From an uncultured Pedosphaera sp. (GTDB lineage: Bacteria > Verrucomicrobiota > Verrucomicrobiia > Limisphaerales > Pedosphaeraceae): 64,000 bases of DNA. Each line of letters begins with the position of its first letter. Position 1 is the first letter of the stretch. The stretch lies in NCBI GenBank assembly GCA_903918755.1, contig CAIXFN010000071.1:37498-101497 (forward strand). Reading direction: 5' to 3'. This document shows positions 55,723-64,000 of this stretch, piece after piece. A program made the position numbers and the translations under genes. The notes beneath the pieces are model-generated. The model was not told the origin of the DNA. It saw only the letters and a program-made list of their open reading frames with translations, and made no database searches.

Positions 55723-57344
55723 GGCGCCTTTCCGAAAAAACGTGCCGCTTGCTCCAGCAACTTCATAACGATCCGAGTTTCTGGGAGAAGTTGACTGGAC
55801 TGAGGGGGGTTCGATTGTCGCTTTTCGCTGAAATCGCATCCGAAGGCGAACCCCTGGCCATCCCACACCTTACGGCTTTCCTAGTTGATGGACGAGAGCC
55901 GGTCCGTGAGGCGGCAGCTAAAACAATCGGTCGATTGATTAGCATTGTGAAGCCTACGGAATTTGGACAACTTGATGAGGCATGTCGCGACGATTGGGCT
56001 TATCCAGCGACGTCATCAGGTTGGTCAACCTTGAAGCCTCGGGAAGTGAAGCAGTTCTGTCACTTACCGAGCAGCTCTGCCGTCATTGGCGTCACAAGCT
56101 TTCATGCCAGCGGATTTGTCCGGGCGGCGGCTGTCAATGAACTGGCAAGGATTACTGATGGCTCGGAGCTCCCATTCATCCTGGTTCGCCTTAATGACTG
56201 GGTGGAAGTGGTTCAAGAATCCGCCGCCACCGCAATCTTGCAAAAGATGAAGCCGGAATATGCGCCATATTTCCTGAAGTATTTCCATCTCGTTTCCCGA
56301 TTACGCTCTTGCAAACGAAACAAGCTGGAAATCCTTGTTGGCCGCGTGACCACCTTGCTGCAAGAACCCGGTTTCGCCCCCACATTCCGCGAGGCCATCC
56401 TGTCCGGTGATCGGTGGCTGCGCCGCGAATTATTTCAAATTGCGATTGCGAAAACGTCAGAACACGGGACCGGGCTGCTGCAGGAAATACTTAAGGATGA
56501 AGATCCAATCCTGCGACTTTTGGCGGCTCGCAATTTGATCGCGCATTTGGAGGATCGTCAATTGCTCCCAATCCTTTTGGATCTTGCCAGAGACCGCTTC
56601 GTAATGATCCGGCAGGTAGTGCTGAATACTCTTGCACAGCGCTTTCCTGATGCAAGCCACGACGTGCTTCACACTGCCCTATTGGATGGCACGGCTTCAA
56701 TCCGAGCGACAGCGCGCTATTGGATTGGCAGGCAAGGACCACTTTGCGATTTTGCTGACATTTATCGCCGCTCCTTGGATGATCCGCTGCCGAAACGCCA
56801 AAGCGCAGCGATTTTGGGCCTTGGCGAAACCGGACAAGTATCCGATGCGAAAAGCTTGGTAACCAAGCTGCACGCCCCGGCATTGTCGATTCAAAAGGCT
56901 GCCATACGCGCCATCGCAACACTCGACGGAGATCATCATGTGGAACTTTTTCTGACTGCGTTGACAAGTCTGCAGGCCGGTGTATCGAATGAGGCCGCAC
57001 GCGCACTGGCCAAGCGAACGAATACCATAAGCGATCTGCTTTTGCGGGTGTTTGATGATCCGGCACCGGCGCATGTCCGAATGAATTTTTTCAAGTTGAT
57101 CCTGAAACAGCCTTTCTGGTCGCGAGGCATTTTTCTGTTCAAAGCATTGTTGGATCAGGATGACCATATAGTCGAAGCAGCGCGCCACTCTTTGCAAAAG
57201 TGGCTCGCCATGTCCCGGAACATCGGAACTCCACCCAGCCAAAAGGAAGTTCAGCAATTGAGCAGTACTATTAAAGCATCAAAATCGAAACTCTCGGCTG
57301 ATGAATATCGAGAAGTTGAATTCTTGCTTCAGTCCCGGCAATGA
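55719..57344 (+). CDS. HEAT-repeat protein embedded in the hen1-pnkp RNA-repair operon
   Basis: 541 residues from the ATG at 55719, sharing ATGA with the hen1 stop; an open frame back to 55527 is a hen1 shadow. Its own stop shares ATGA with the pnkp start. It is helical throughout, with HEAT-like pairs such as HLTAFLVDGREPVREAAAKT, FVRAAAVNELARITDGSELP, LQEILKDEDPILRLLAARNL, LLDLARDRFVMIRQVVLNTL and FLTALTSLQAGVSNEAARAL, about 30-40 residues apart. No signal peptide, catalytic motif or zinc site is visible. Codon and base use is less GC-rich than in hen1 and pnkp. Position and coupling suggest a scaffold or substrate-binding partner of the repair complex. That is inference; chance coupling of an unrelated gene is possible. 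Confidence 0.88.
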   Translation: MRRLSEKTCRLLQQLHNDPSFWEKLTGLRGVRLSLFAEIASEGEPLAIPHLTAFLVDGREPVREAAAKTIGRLISIVKPTEFGQLDEACRDDWAYPATSSGWSTLKPREVKQFCHLPSSSAVIGVTSFHASGFVRAAAVNELARITDGSELPFILVRLNDWVEVVQESAATAILQKMKPEYAPYFLKYFHLVSRLRSCKRNKLEILVGRVTTLLQEPGFAPTFREAILSGDRWLRRELFQIAIAKTSEHGTGLLQEILKDEDPILRLLAARNLIAHLEDRQLLPILLDLARDRFVMIRQVVLNTLAQRFPDASHDVLHTALLDGTASIRATARYWIGRQGPLCDFADIYRRSLDDPLPKRQSAAILGLGETGQVSDAKSLVTKLHAPALSIQKAAIRAIATLDGDHHVELFLTALTSLQAGVSNEAARALAKRTNTISDLLLRVFDDPAPAHVRMNFFKLILKQPFWSRGIFLFKALLDQDDHIVEAARHSLQKWLAMSRNIGTPPSQKEVQQLSSTIKASKSKLSADEYREVEFLLQSRQ

Positions 57345-59881
57345 AAATCACCATCCCGGAACTTTCCTTCGTTGTGCTGATCGGCGTGTCCGGTTCCGGC
57401 AAGAGCACCTTTGCGCGGAAGCATTTCAAAGCCACGGAGATATTATCCTCGGATTATTGCCGGGGATTGGTGTCCGACGATGAGAATTCCCAGGCGGCGA
57501 CGAGTGACGCTTTTGATGTGCTGCACTTCATTGCCCGGAAACGCCTGGCCGCCGGCAAACTCACGGTGGTGGACGCCACCAATGTGCAACCGGAATCCCG
57601 CCGCGCGTTCGTAGAAATCGCGCGGGAGTTTCATTGCCTGCCGGTGGCGATTGTTTTGGACCTGCCGGAGCGCGTCGCGCATGAGCGGAACCAGACCCGT
57701 CCGGATCGCGCTTTTGGCCCACACGTCATCCGCCAGCAAGCGCAACAGTTGCACCGCTCCCTGCGGGGTTTGGAGCGCGAAGGGTTTCGCCATACGTTTG
57801 TCCTGAAATCCTTGGAGGAGATCGACGCGGTGGTCATTGAGCGGCAGCCGTTGTGGAATAATTTGAAAGCTGAGCACGGGCCTTTCGACATTATTGGCGA
57901 CGTGCATGGCTGCGGCGACGAACTCCACGAATTGCTTGGCCAGCTGGGTTATGCGGAGGAAACCGCTGGCAATTGGAAACATTCCGCCGGGCGCAAGCTG
58001 GTGTTTGTCGGCGACCTGGTGGATCGCGGGCCAAAAGTCACCCAAGTCCTGAAATGGGTCATCGCGTCGGTGGGCTCTGGCGACGCCTTCTGCGTCCCCG
58101 GCAATCACGATGTAAAACTCATGCGGAAGCTGCGCGGCCGAGAGGTCCAAATCGCCCATGGCCTGGCCGAGTCCCTGGCCCAACTGGCCACCGAGTCCGA
58201 CGATTTTCGCACACGGGTGGCGGACTTCATCGATGACCTGGTGAGCCATTATGTTTTTGATGACGGTAAGCTGGTCGTGGCCCACGCCGGCTTGAAGGAA
58301 TCCATGCAGGGACGGGGCTCCGGCGCGGTGCGGGAATTCGCGCTCTTCGGGGAAACGACGGGCGAAACCGACGAGTTTGGCCTGCCGGAGCGCCACAATT
58401 GGGCGGCGGAGTATCGCGGGTCGGCAATGGTGGTTTATGGCCATACCCCGGTGCCGGAACCGGATTGGCTGAATCGCACCATCAATATTGATACCGGTTG
58501 TGTCTTTGGGGGCAAACTGACCGCTTTGCGCTATCCGGAAAGGGAACTGGTATCCGTTCCGGCACGGGCCAAATACGCGGAATCGCGCCGGCCATTCCTG
58601 CCGGTCGAAACGCCAGCCCCCGTCCTCTCGGCGCAGCAACAGCACGACGATCTGCTCGACCTCGCCGACGTGACGGGCAAACGGATTGCGGGCACCCGAT
58701 TGCATGGCAATGTCACGATTCGCGAAGGGAACGCGGCCGCCGCCCTGGAAGTGATGAGCCGGTTTGCCGCCAATCCCAAGTGGCTGATTTATCTGCCGCC
58801 CACGATGTCCCCGAGCGAAACCAGTCAGGCGCCGGGCCTCTTGGAGCATCCGGTCGAAGCGTTTGCCTATTATCGTCATGCGGGTGTGCCGCGGGTGGTC
58901 TGCGAAGAGAAACACATGGGGTCGCGGGCGGTGGTCATTGTCTGTCGCGACGAGGCAGCGGCGCAGCGTGCCTTCGGGATCACCGGTGAGGGCATTGGGA
59001 TCTGTTACACGCGCACCGGGCGACGTTTCTTTGATGATCCCAACTTCGAGCGGGAGTTTCTCCAACTGGTTCAGGCGGCGGCAACTGCCGCCGGATTTTG
59101 GGATGAATTCAAAACCGGGTGGCTTTGTCTCGACTGCGAATTGATGCCCTGGTCCGCGAAGGCGCAGGCCTTGTTGAAGCAGCAATACGCCGCCGTGGGG
59201 GCCTCCGCGCGCGCGTCGCTCGCCGCGGAAGTTGCCACCTTGGAGCAAGCGGCGGCGCGGGGACTGGACGTGGCGGAATTGCTGGCGCGCACCCGCTCGC
59301 GCCAGCAGATGGTGGGTTACTATATCGCCGCGTATCGTGGCTATTGCTGGCCGGTGAATTCCGTCCATGACCTCAAACTGGCCCCGTTTCATTTGCTGGC
59401 CACGGAAGGCAAGGTCCACACCAACCAACCGCACACCTGGCATATGGAAACGCTCGCCCGACTGGCCGGGGGCATCATCCTGGCCACGCCGTTTCAAGTA
59501 ATCGATTTGCTGGATGCCGCGAGCGAGGCGGAAGGAATTCGCTGGTGGGAGGAACTCACCGCTCGCGGCGGCGAAGGCATGGTCGTCAAACCCCTCGATT
59601 TCATCGTCAAGGGATCCCGCGGACTGGTGCAGCCGGCGGTCAAATGCCGGGGCCAGGAATACTTGCGCATCATCTACGGGCCGGAATACACCGCGCCGGC
59701 AAACCTGGAGCGTTTGCGGGCGCGGGGCCTTTCCGCCAAGCGCTCTTTGGCATTGCGGGAGTTCGCGCTCGGGATTGAGGCGCTCGAACGGTTTGCCCGC
59801 AAGGAACCTTTGCGGCGGGTTCACGAAGCCGTCTTCGGCGTGCTGGCGCTGGAAAGCGAACCCACCGACCCGCGCTTGTAG
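57341..59881 (+). CDS. pnkp: Polynucleotide kinase-phosphatase-ligase Pnkp (bacterial RNA repair)
   Basis: 846 residues. Three domains in the standard order. A 5'-kinase has the P-loop GVSGSGKSTFARKHF at residues 15-29 and VVDATNVQPESRR. A metallophosphatase has DIIGDVHGCGDELHELLGQL near 182, VGDLVDRGPK near 224, CVPGNHDVKLMR near 252 and VYGHTPVPEPDW. A C-terminal ligase/adenylyltransferase has the nucleotidyl motif EEKHMGSRAVV near 522, where the Lys would be adenylylated, WLCLDCELMPW, GGEGMVVKP and QPAVKCRGQEYLRI. It heals both ends of broken RNA and, with Hen1, ligates them. Last gene of the cassette; a 1.9-kb repeat-rich gap follows. No separate RNA ligase or RtcR-like regulator is in view. 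Confidence 0.97.
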   Translation: MKITIPELSFVVLIGVSGSGKSTFARKHFKATEILSSDYCRGLVSDDENSQAATSDAFDVLHFIARKRLAAGKLTVVDATNVQPESRRAFVEIAREFHCLPVAIVLDLPERVAHERNQTRPDRAFGPHVIRQQAQQLHRSLRGLEREGFRHTFVLKSLEEIDAVVIERQPLWNNLKAEHGPFDIIGDVHGCGDELHELLGQLGYAEETAGNWKHSAGRKLVFVGDLVDRGPKVTQVLKWVIASVGSGDAFCVPGNHDVKLMRKLRGREVQIAHGLAESLAQLATESDDFRTRVADFIDDLVSHYVFDDGKLVVAHAGLKESMQGRGSGAVREFALFGETTGETDEFGLPERHNWAAEYRGSAMVVYGHTPVPEPDWLNRTINIDTGCVFGGKLTALRYPERELVSVPARAKYAESRRPFLPVETPAPVLSAQQQHDDLLDLADVTGKRIAGTRLHGNVTIREGNAAAALEVMSRFAANPKWLIYLPPTMSPSETSQAPGLLEHPVEAFAYYRHAGVPRVVCEEKHMGSRAVVIVCRDEAAAQRAFGITGEGIGICYTRTGRRFFDDPNFEREFLQLVQAAATAAGFWDEFKTGWLCLDCELMPWSAKAQALLKQQYAAVGASARASLAAEVATLEQAAARGLDVAELLARTRSRQQMVGYYIAAYRGYCWPVNSVHDLKLAPFHLLATEGKVHTNQPHTWHMETLARLAGGIILATPFQVIDLLDAASEAEGIRWWEELTARGGEGMVVKPLDFIVKGSRGLVQPAVKCRGQEYLRIIYGPEYTAPANLERLRARGLSAKRSLALREFALGIEALERFARKEPLRRVHEAVFGVLALESEPTDPRL

Positions 59882-60340
59882 GTCGAGAGAAACGCCGCAA
59901 ATAAAGGCTGAACGCATCATTGCTCAAGAACTGCCCCGCCTGGGGCGGACCTTCACACGAAGCTGGCCAAGTCAACGAAGCACAGTCGAAACTGGATTAA
60001 CTGTCCGGAAGTTGGACTCGGAAGGAAGCGGACTTTTTCACAGGAGCTAACCGTATCAGGTAACGGAGTGGGAACCCAGCAAGCCCGAACACCCCCCGGG
60101 ATTTTTTGCCGCGAGAAGGCGCATAATTCGCCAAATGCGAAGAGGGATGGGCAGTCTCATGCGTAGGTTGGCGAGGTTTCACACGGAGCGAATGCCTCGA
60201 AGGGATGTCGGAACTGGATTAACTGTCCGGAGTCTCCTGGATGGCTAAATCCCAACTGGCCGCAGGACCGCGCCCCCATGAATCCGGGTCCATTCGGGGT
60301 ATCAGCCAGCTTTACGCGCCAACCGTCACAATTGGGGTCC

Positions 60341-60407
60341 GTGGTATCGCGCCTCCTTAAGGGCGCCGGAATCCACTTGATTGAAACCCAGCCTGGTTAG
60401 GCTGGGC
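60341..60407 (-). repeat. Reverse partial copy of the 110-base hairpin repeat
   Basis: GTGGTATCGCGCCTCCTTAA at 60341 is the reverse complement of the end of the 43387 and 44155 copies with small changes, and CCCAGCCTGGTTAGGCTGGG at 60388 matches their second hairpin with a different loop. Confidence 0.8.
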
Positions 60408-60484
60408 TTCCGCCGCCGCCCAAGAGGCTCAGGACTCCTGATCCCGGACCTGGAATATTGGCAGGTATGGAAGAAGGATGACAC

Positions 60485-60537
60485 CTCCTCTCCCCGGCCC
60501 TCTCCTCCATTCTGAATGGAAGAGAGGGGGAAGAGGG
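60485..60537. repeat. Hairpin repeat, CCATTCTGAATGG type
   Basis: Imperfect palindrome of CCTCTCCCC-type arms around CCATTCTGAATGG, related to the hairpin at 33810-33856. Confidence 0.7.
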
Positions 60538-61826
60538 CTGGTCCGCCATCGCTTCGGGCCACGTAATTTCCACGGAGTCAGGAGTCCTGAGGCTATGGCG
60601 GACAGGTAGGAATCACAGCCTTACAGACCGTGCCGATGCGGGAAGGTCGCGGGCCAATGCCGCGGTACGCCAAAGGGAAACTGGATTAAGTGTCCGGAGG
60701 TTCGACTCGGTTCCAAAGAACGAGCCCCGGGTGGTTAGTGAAATGATAAGGCATTTTTTCACGCGGAGTCGCGGAGTCGCGGAGAAGCCAGGAAGAAGCA
60801 GAGATTTTCCCGCATGGCCAGAAGGGACGGGCGCTTCGGGATTCCATTCGGGCGAGCACGAACCGTGGACGAAACTGGTTAACTGTCCGGAAGTTGGACT
60901 AACCTTGATAAACCTGGACTGCGAGCTTTTTGGCGGTCGGGTTCCCGCAAATGTCAATTTGAGGAATAGCGCTTAAACCTGACTGTTTCAGTCGGGATTG
61001 TGGGTAAAATAAGACCAAAGGCTGCCGGGCGTTTTGGATCGAGGGTGGCGCGGATGGCGGGGTGCCGCGTGCACTGCCGGGTAGAGTCGGGCAGAGGGCA
61101 CGCGGCACGGGTCACGGGCCGCCATTCGCATTCGACTCGGCGGATGGTTGGTTGCCCGGCCATTGCCGACTTCGAGTTCAGTATGTCAAAGAGCGACGCC
61201 GCCGGAGCCAGGAAAGGGCTGTCGGGCGGGCAAAATCCCCTCGCGGCCTCTGTGGCTGCTTCGTTTTGAGCAGAGGGAAAGCCAGCCTCTGGTTGCTTTT
61301 TAGCACGGGATGCGGGATTTCGTATTGCTACGGTAGGAATTTAGCACGGGATATTGAAAACTTTTTTCAGCAGGAAACCAAGCTACCGAACCAGCTTTAC
61401 GGAGTGATCCCCACTGTCGCCACTACCTCTTACAGGAATAGTCCTGCTTCCTTTCCGTCAAGTGGTTCGTAATGCGTATTGCTTCGACTTGGACTGGCAG
61501 AAAATGTCCCCGCTGGTGTGGTGGCGTTGGGAGGAAGATTTCAAAAGCTGGAAAGGGCGTTGAATGAATTTGTGAAATGAAATCGCCATACGCTTCCAAA
61601 AAAAGCCCCCAGATGAAACGAAAATTCCTGGAAACATTTCCCCTGAATTTCCGGCAAGCTGGCGGACGGAAATCGGGCCAGGTTCCACCTTTGTTGCCGT
61701 TCAATTTGGATTTTTTGGCATAAACTTCTTGACCGTTTACGCACGTTTGTGGGTTGATGCCGCCAATCACGACGCATTAACCCAAAACTTATTCCGTGCG
61801 GGAATCAACTCCAATCCGATCCGCCC

Positions 61827-64000
61827 ATGAAAACACTCCGCCGCCTCCTCGCCCTCACGTTCCCGCTGCTCGCCACGCTCTCAGCGCGGGCGACCATCAC
61901 CAATGTCGTGACGAGCGCGGCGGATGACGGGGGCGCCGGGACCTTGCGCAAAACCATCGCGAGTGCCAGCGCTGGCTCCGTCATTACCTTTTCCAACACA
62001 CTTTCCGGCGCGACCATCCTGCTGACCAATGGTTCCATTATGCTGAAGGCGAACTTCGACATTGACGCCTCGGCGCTGCCGGGTGGCATCATCATCGATG
62101 GCAACCACAGTGGCAACTACGGCGTGTTCGATTCCATCTCCGGCATCACCAACACCCTCACCTTGTTGACCATCACCAACGGCGCAACCGATCCGTATGC
62201 CAGCGGCGGCGGCATCGTTTCGCGCGGCAATCTGACATTAAATCGCTGCACCTTGGCTGGTAACTCAACTGGTCTGGGCGGCGGCATCTACAACGATGGT
62301 GTGTTGGCGTTGAACCAGTGCACGCTCGCCGGGAATTCAGCCGGCGGCGGCGGCGGCGGTATTTATAACAACTCCGGCACGGTGACGGTGAACCAGAGCA
62401 CGCTCGCCGGCAATTCGGCGGTCTACGGCGGCGGCGGTATTGCCAACAACAACTCCGGCACGGTGACGGTGAACCAGAGCACGCTCGCCGGCAATTCGGC
62501 CGGCGCTTACGGCGGCGGCATTTATAGCCTGGGTACACTGAATCTGACCAACTCGATTGTGGCTGGGAACATGGCTCCTACGGTTGCTAATATTCTTGGC
62601 CCCATCAATACTTCCGGCGGCGTCAATCTCACCAGCGACGCTCCGCTGCTCGCCCCACTGGGCAACTACGGCGGCCCCACGCAAACCATGCCGCCCTTGC
62701 CCGGCTCGCCCGCCATTGACGGCTGCACCAACGGCGCTCCCACCTTCACCACCGACCAGCGCGGCATCCCGCGCATCGTCGGCCCGTATGCGGACATCGG
62801 CGCGGTGGAGGCCCTACCGGCGGGGGCGCAATCCGCGGTGGTCTATAATGACGCCCTGCAAAACGGCTGGCAGGATTACGGCTACGCCACGGAGAACTAC
62901 GCCAATTCGTCACCCGTTCATTCCGGCAGCGCTTCCATCAGCGTGCTGATCACGAGCGCCTATCAAGGGATTCAGATTCATCATGCGGATTTCACCAACA
63001 CGGGTTATGGCAGCATCAGCTTCTGGATCAACGGCGGCGCGGCGGGCGGTCAGCACTTGCAGGTGTATGGCGTGCTGGGCGGCACGAACCAGGCGCTGCG
63101 TTATTTTCTGGAACCATTGCCGACCAACGCCTGGGTGCAATCCACCGTGCCGTTGTCCGCCCTGGGCGTGGCGAACGCGACGAACTTCGACGCCTTTGTC
63201 ATCCAGGATTCCGCCGGCACCGCCGAGCCGGTGTTTTATCTGGACGACATCCAGCTCAACTACGCCGCCCGGCCACAACTCACACTCGCGACGGCCAGCA
63301 CGAACCTCACCTACGGCCAATCCGTGACGCTGACGGTCAATGCCTCCCTCGGCGGGCCCCCGGCCTATCAATGGTATGACTACCGGACGAACGCGATCGC
63401 CCGGGCCACGAATGCGAGCGTGACCTTGACGAATCTGGCGGTGACCAACTCCGGCTACTACACCGTCATTGTCACCAACAGCTACGGCCGCGCGACCAAC
63501 TTCGTGGCCGTAACGGTGACTCCGGATTCGCCGGTGCTGGCCTTGAGCGCAACCCCAATAGCCTTAGGCCAGACCTTGGCGAATTCCACCTTGAGCGGGC
63601 GGGCGACGAACGCAAACAACCTCGCATCCGTGTCGGGCAGCTTCGGGTTTGTCAATCCGGCCATCGCGCCCAACGTCGGCACGACGAATGTGCAGGTGTA
63701 TTTCCTACCCACGGACGCGGCGGATTACAACAACGCGACCAATACTGTGACGGTGACCGTGACCTTGCCGCCGCCGGACGAATATGTAACGAACACGAAC
63801 GACGACAACCGCGTGGGTTCGCTACGCTATGCGGTCAACTATGCGACTAACTATTCCCATATCACCTTTGCCCCCAGCTTGTCCGGCGCGACCATCCTGC
63901 TGACCAATGGTGCCATTGTGCTGAAGACGAACTTCGACATTGACGCCTCGGCGCTGCCGGGTGGCATCATCATCAATGGCAACCACAGCGGCAACTACGG
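61827..64000 (+). CDS. Large secreted repeat protein with right-handed beta-helix and Ig-like domains (partial, C-terminus outside window)
   Basis: The frame is open from the ATG at 61827 to the window edge (724 codons). A signal peptide (KTLRRLLALTFPLLATLSAR) leads to a parallel beta-helix region, residues 25-330, with POMP/choice-of-anchor-Q-like units: GGGIYNNSGTVTVNQSTLAG, LTNSIVAGN, and PLGNYGGPTQTMPPLPGSPA plus DQRGIPRIVGPYADIGAVEA at its end. Next is a beta-sandwich near 335-475, an Ig-like domain near 480-560 (AYQWYDYRTN, NSGYYTVIVTNSYGRA), and an MBG-type segment. From about residue 650 a second beta-helix begins, almost identical to the first. Likely a surface protein or adhesin; no enzyme motif seen. 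Confidence 0.85.
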   Translation, partial: MKTLRRLLALTFPLLATLSARATITNVVTSAADDGGAGTLRKTIASASAGSVITFSNTLSGATILLTNGSIMLKANFDIDASALPGGIIIDGNHSGNYGVFDSISGITNTLTLLTITNGATDPYASGGGIVSRGNLTLNRCTLAGNSTGLGGGIYNDGVLALNQCTLAGNSAGGGGGGIYNNSGTVTVNQSTLAGNSAVYGGGGIANNNSGTVTVNQSTLAGNSAGAYGGGIYSLGTLNLTNSIVAGNMAPTVANILGPINTSGGVNLTSDAPLLAPLGNYGGPTQTMPPLPGSPAIDGCTNGAPTFTTDQRGIPRIVGPYADIGAVEALPAGAQSAVVYNDALQNGWQDYGYATENYANSSPVHSGSASISVLITSAYQGIQIHHADFTNTGYGSISFWINGGAAGGQHLQVYGVLGGTNQALRYFLEPLPTNAWVQSTVPLSALGVANATNFDAFVIQDSAGTAEPVFYLDDIQLNYAARPQLTLATASTNLTYGQSVTLTVNASLGGPPAYQWYDYRTNAIARATNASVTLTNLAVTNSGYYTVIVTNSYGRATNFVAVTVTPDSPVLALSATPIALGQTLANSTLSGRATNANNLASVSGSFGFVNPAIAPNVGTTNVQVYFLPTDAADYNNATNTVTVTVTLPPPDEYVTNTNDDNRVGSLRYAVNYATNYSHITFAPSLSGATILLTNGAIVLKTNFDIDASALPGGIIINGNHSGNY
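62004..62122 (+). repeat. Segmental repeat, first copy
   Basis: 119 bases that recur at 63882-64000 in the same reading frame with five differences by my reading. It encodes the first rung of the beta-helix (ILLTNGSIMLKANFDIDASA onward). The second copy is cut by the window end, so the full length is unknown. Confidence 0.92.
62370..62501 (+). repeat. Tandem 81-base unit in the beta-helix
   Basis: AACTCCGGCACGGTGACGGT plus the next 30 bases occur at 62370 and again at 62451, an offset of 81 bases or 27 residues (NSGTVTVNQSTLAGNSA). Weaker copies lie upstream near 62220 and 62300. Confidence 0.85.
63882..64000 (+). repeat. Segmental repeat, second copy (runs off the window)
   Basis: Near-identical to 62004-62122 and in frame, opening a second beta-helix in the same protein. 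Confidence 0.92.

Larger units (their letters stand above)
59991..60890 (-). repeat. Four reverse-oriented copies of the ACTTAATCCAGTT repeat
   Basis: Copies of AACTGGATTAA(C/G)TGTCCGGA occur near 59991, 60212, 60680 and 60872 (the last reads AACTGGTTAACTGTCCGGA). They are the reverse complement of the units at 43875-44075 and 44308, and three carry an adjoining GTTGGACT or GTTCGACT. Confidence 0.85.
59882..61826. other. 1.9-kb intergenic region with repeats, no supported gene
   Basis: Mostly dispersed repeats in the opposite orientation to the 43.2-44.4 kb cluster, then an AT-richer stretch after about 61280. Open frames (for example 61000-61269, 61062-61472 and 61423-61770 minus) have no start signals and odd composition. 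The phrase TTTAGCACGGGAT occurs twice near 61300 and 61340. The promoter for the large secreted protein should lie in the last 150 bases. Confidence 0.5.

Noticed and set aside
57443..59920. 825-residue open frame on the minus strand over pnkp
   Set aside because: Antisense shadow; the plus-strand kinase, phosphatase and ligase motifs are unambiguous.
61000..61780. Open frames after pnkp as a further operon gene
   Set aside because: None starts close to the pnkp stop, and the translations are low in protein-like character; this stretch is better read as repeat-bearing intergenic DNA.

Overview
The window looks like a chromosomal segment of a GC-rich member of the Verrucomicrobiota, most likely a Limisphaerales/Pedosphaera-type bacterium. 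This is inferred from gene content: a prepilin-like protein with the FDGH-type C-terminus, the DUF1549/DUF1553 plus DUF1501 plus pre-peptidase-domain gene set, a cytochrome c/PA14 protein next to a ThuA/sorbosone-dehydrogenase-like protein, sulfatase, GH127, GH44 and GH106 enzymes, and secreted proteins rich in Thr-Asn. No marker gene confirms the lineage here.

Layout. 0-5 kb: a cut-off SMP-30 lactonase (minus strand), a secreted YtcJ-like amidohydrolase and an orphan contractile-tail sheath protein. 5-15 kb: a small membrane protein, UvrA, a large periplasmic TPR protein, a giant Sel1-repeat protein and an ErpA/IscA-type iron-sulfur protein. 15-22 kb: an Mg2+ P-type ATPase coupled to an EIIA-Ntr-like protein, LysS (minus strand), a prepilin-like protein and a TPR protein. 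22-36 kb: mostly secreted catabolic genes: a sulfatase fused to a zincin-like domain, an enolase-superfamily enzyme, the cytochrome/PA14 and ThuA/propeller pair, a GH127 and a DPP-IV-type peptidase. 36.4-38 kb: an AT-rich stretch with one small lipoprotein. 38-43 kb: the DUF1549-DUF1501-PPC operon. 43.2-44.4 kb: a repeat cluster. 44.4-46.9 kb: a LemA-TPM-TPM-eRF1-like operon (minus strand). 47.2 kb: tRNA-Ser(CGA). 47.3-54 kb: GH44 and GH106 enzymes (minus strand). 54.3-59.9 kb: an RNA-repair operon, hen1-HEAT-pnkp. 59.9-61.8 kb: a second repeat cluster, in the opposite orientation to the first. 61.8-64 kb: the start of a large secreted repeat protein that runs off the window.

The most interesting system is the RNA-repair cassette. 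Hen1 (3'-terminal ribose 2'-O-methyltransferase) and Pnkp (kinase-phosphatase-ligase) are a known bacterial pair. Here a 541-residue HEAT-repeat protein lies between them, joined to each by a 4-nt ATGA overlap, so all three are very probably translated together. I know of no described role for a HEAT protein in this complex. Other points of note are the sulfatase-metallopeptidase fusion, the mgtA-EIIA pair, the sheath gene without any tube or baseplate gene, and several families of dispersed hairpin repeats. One of these families lies in opposite orientations on the two sides of the 44-60 kb block.

All calls come from reading the sequence and recalling family motifs. No database search was run.
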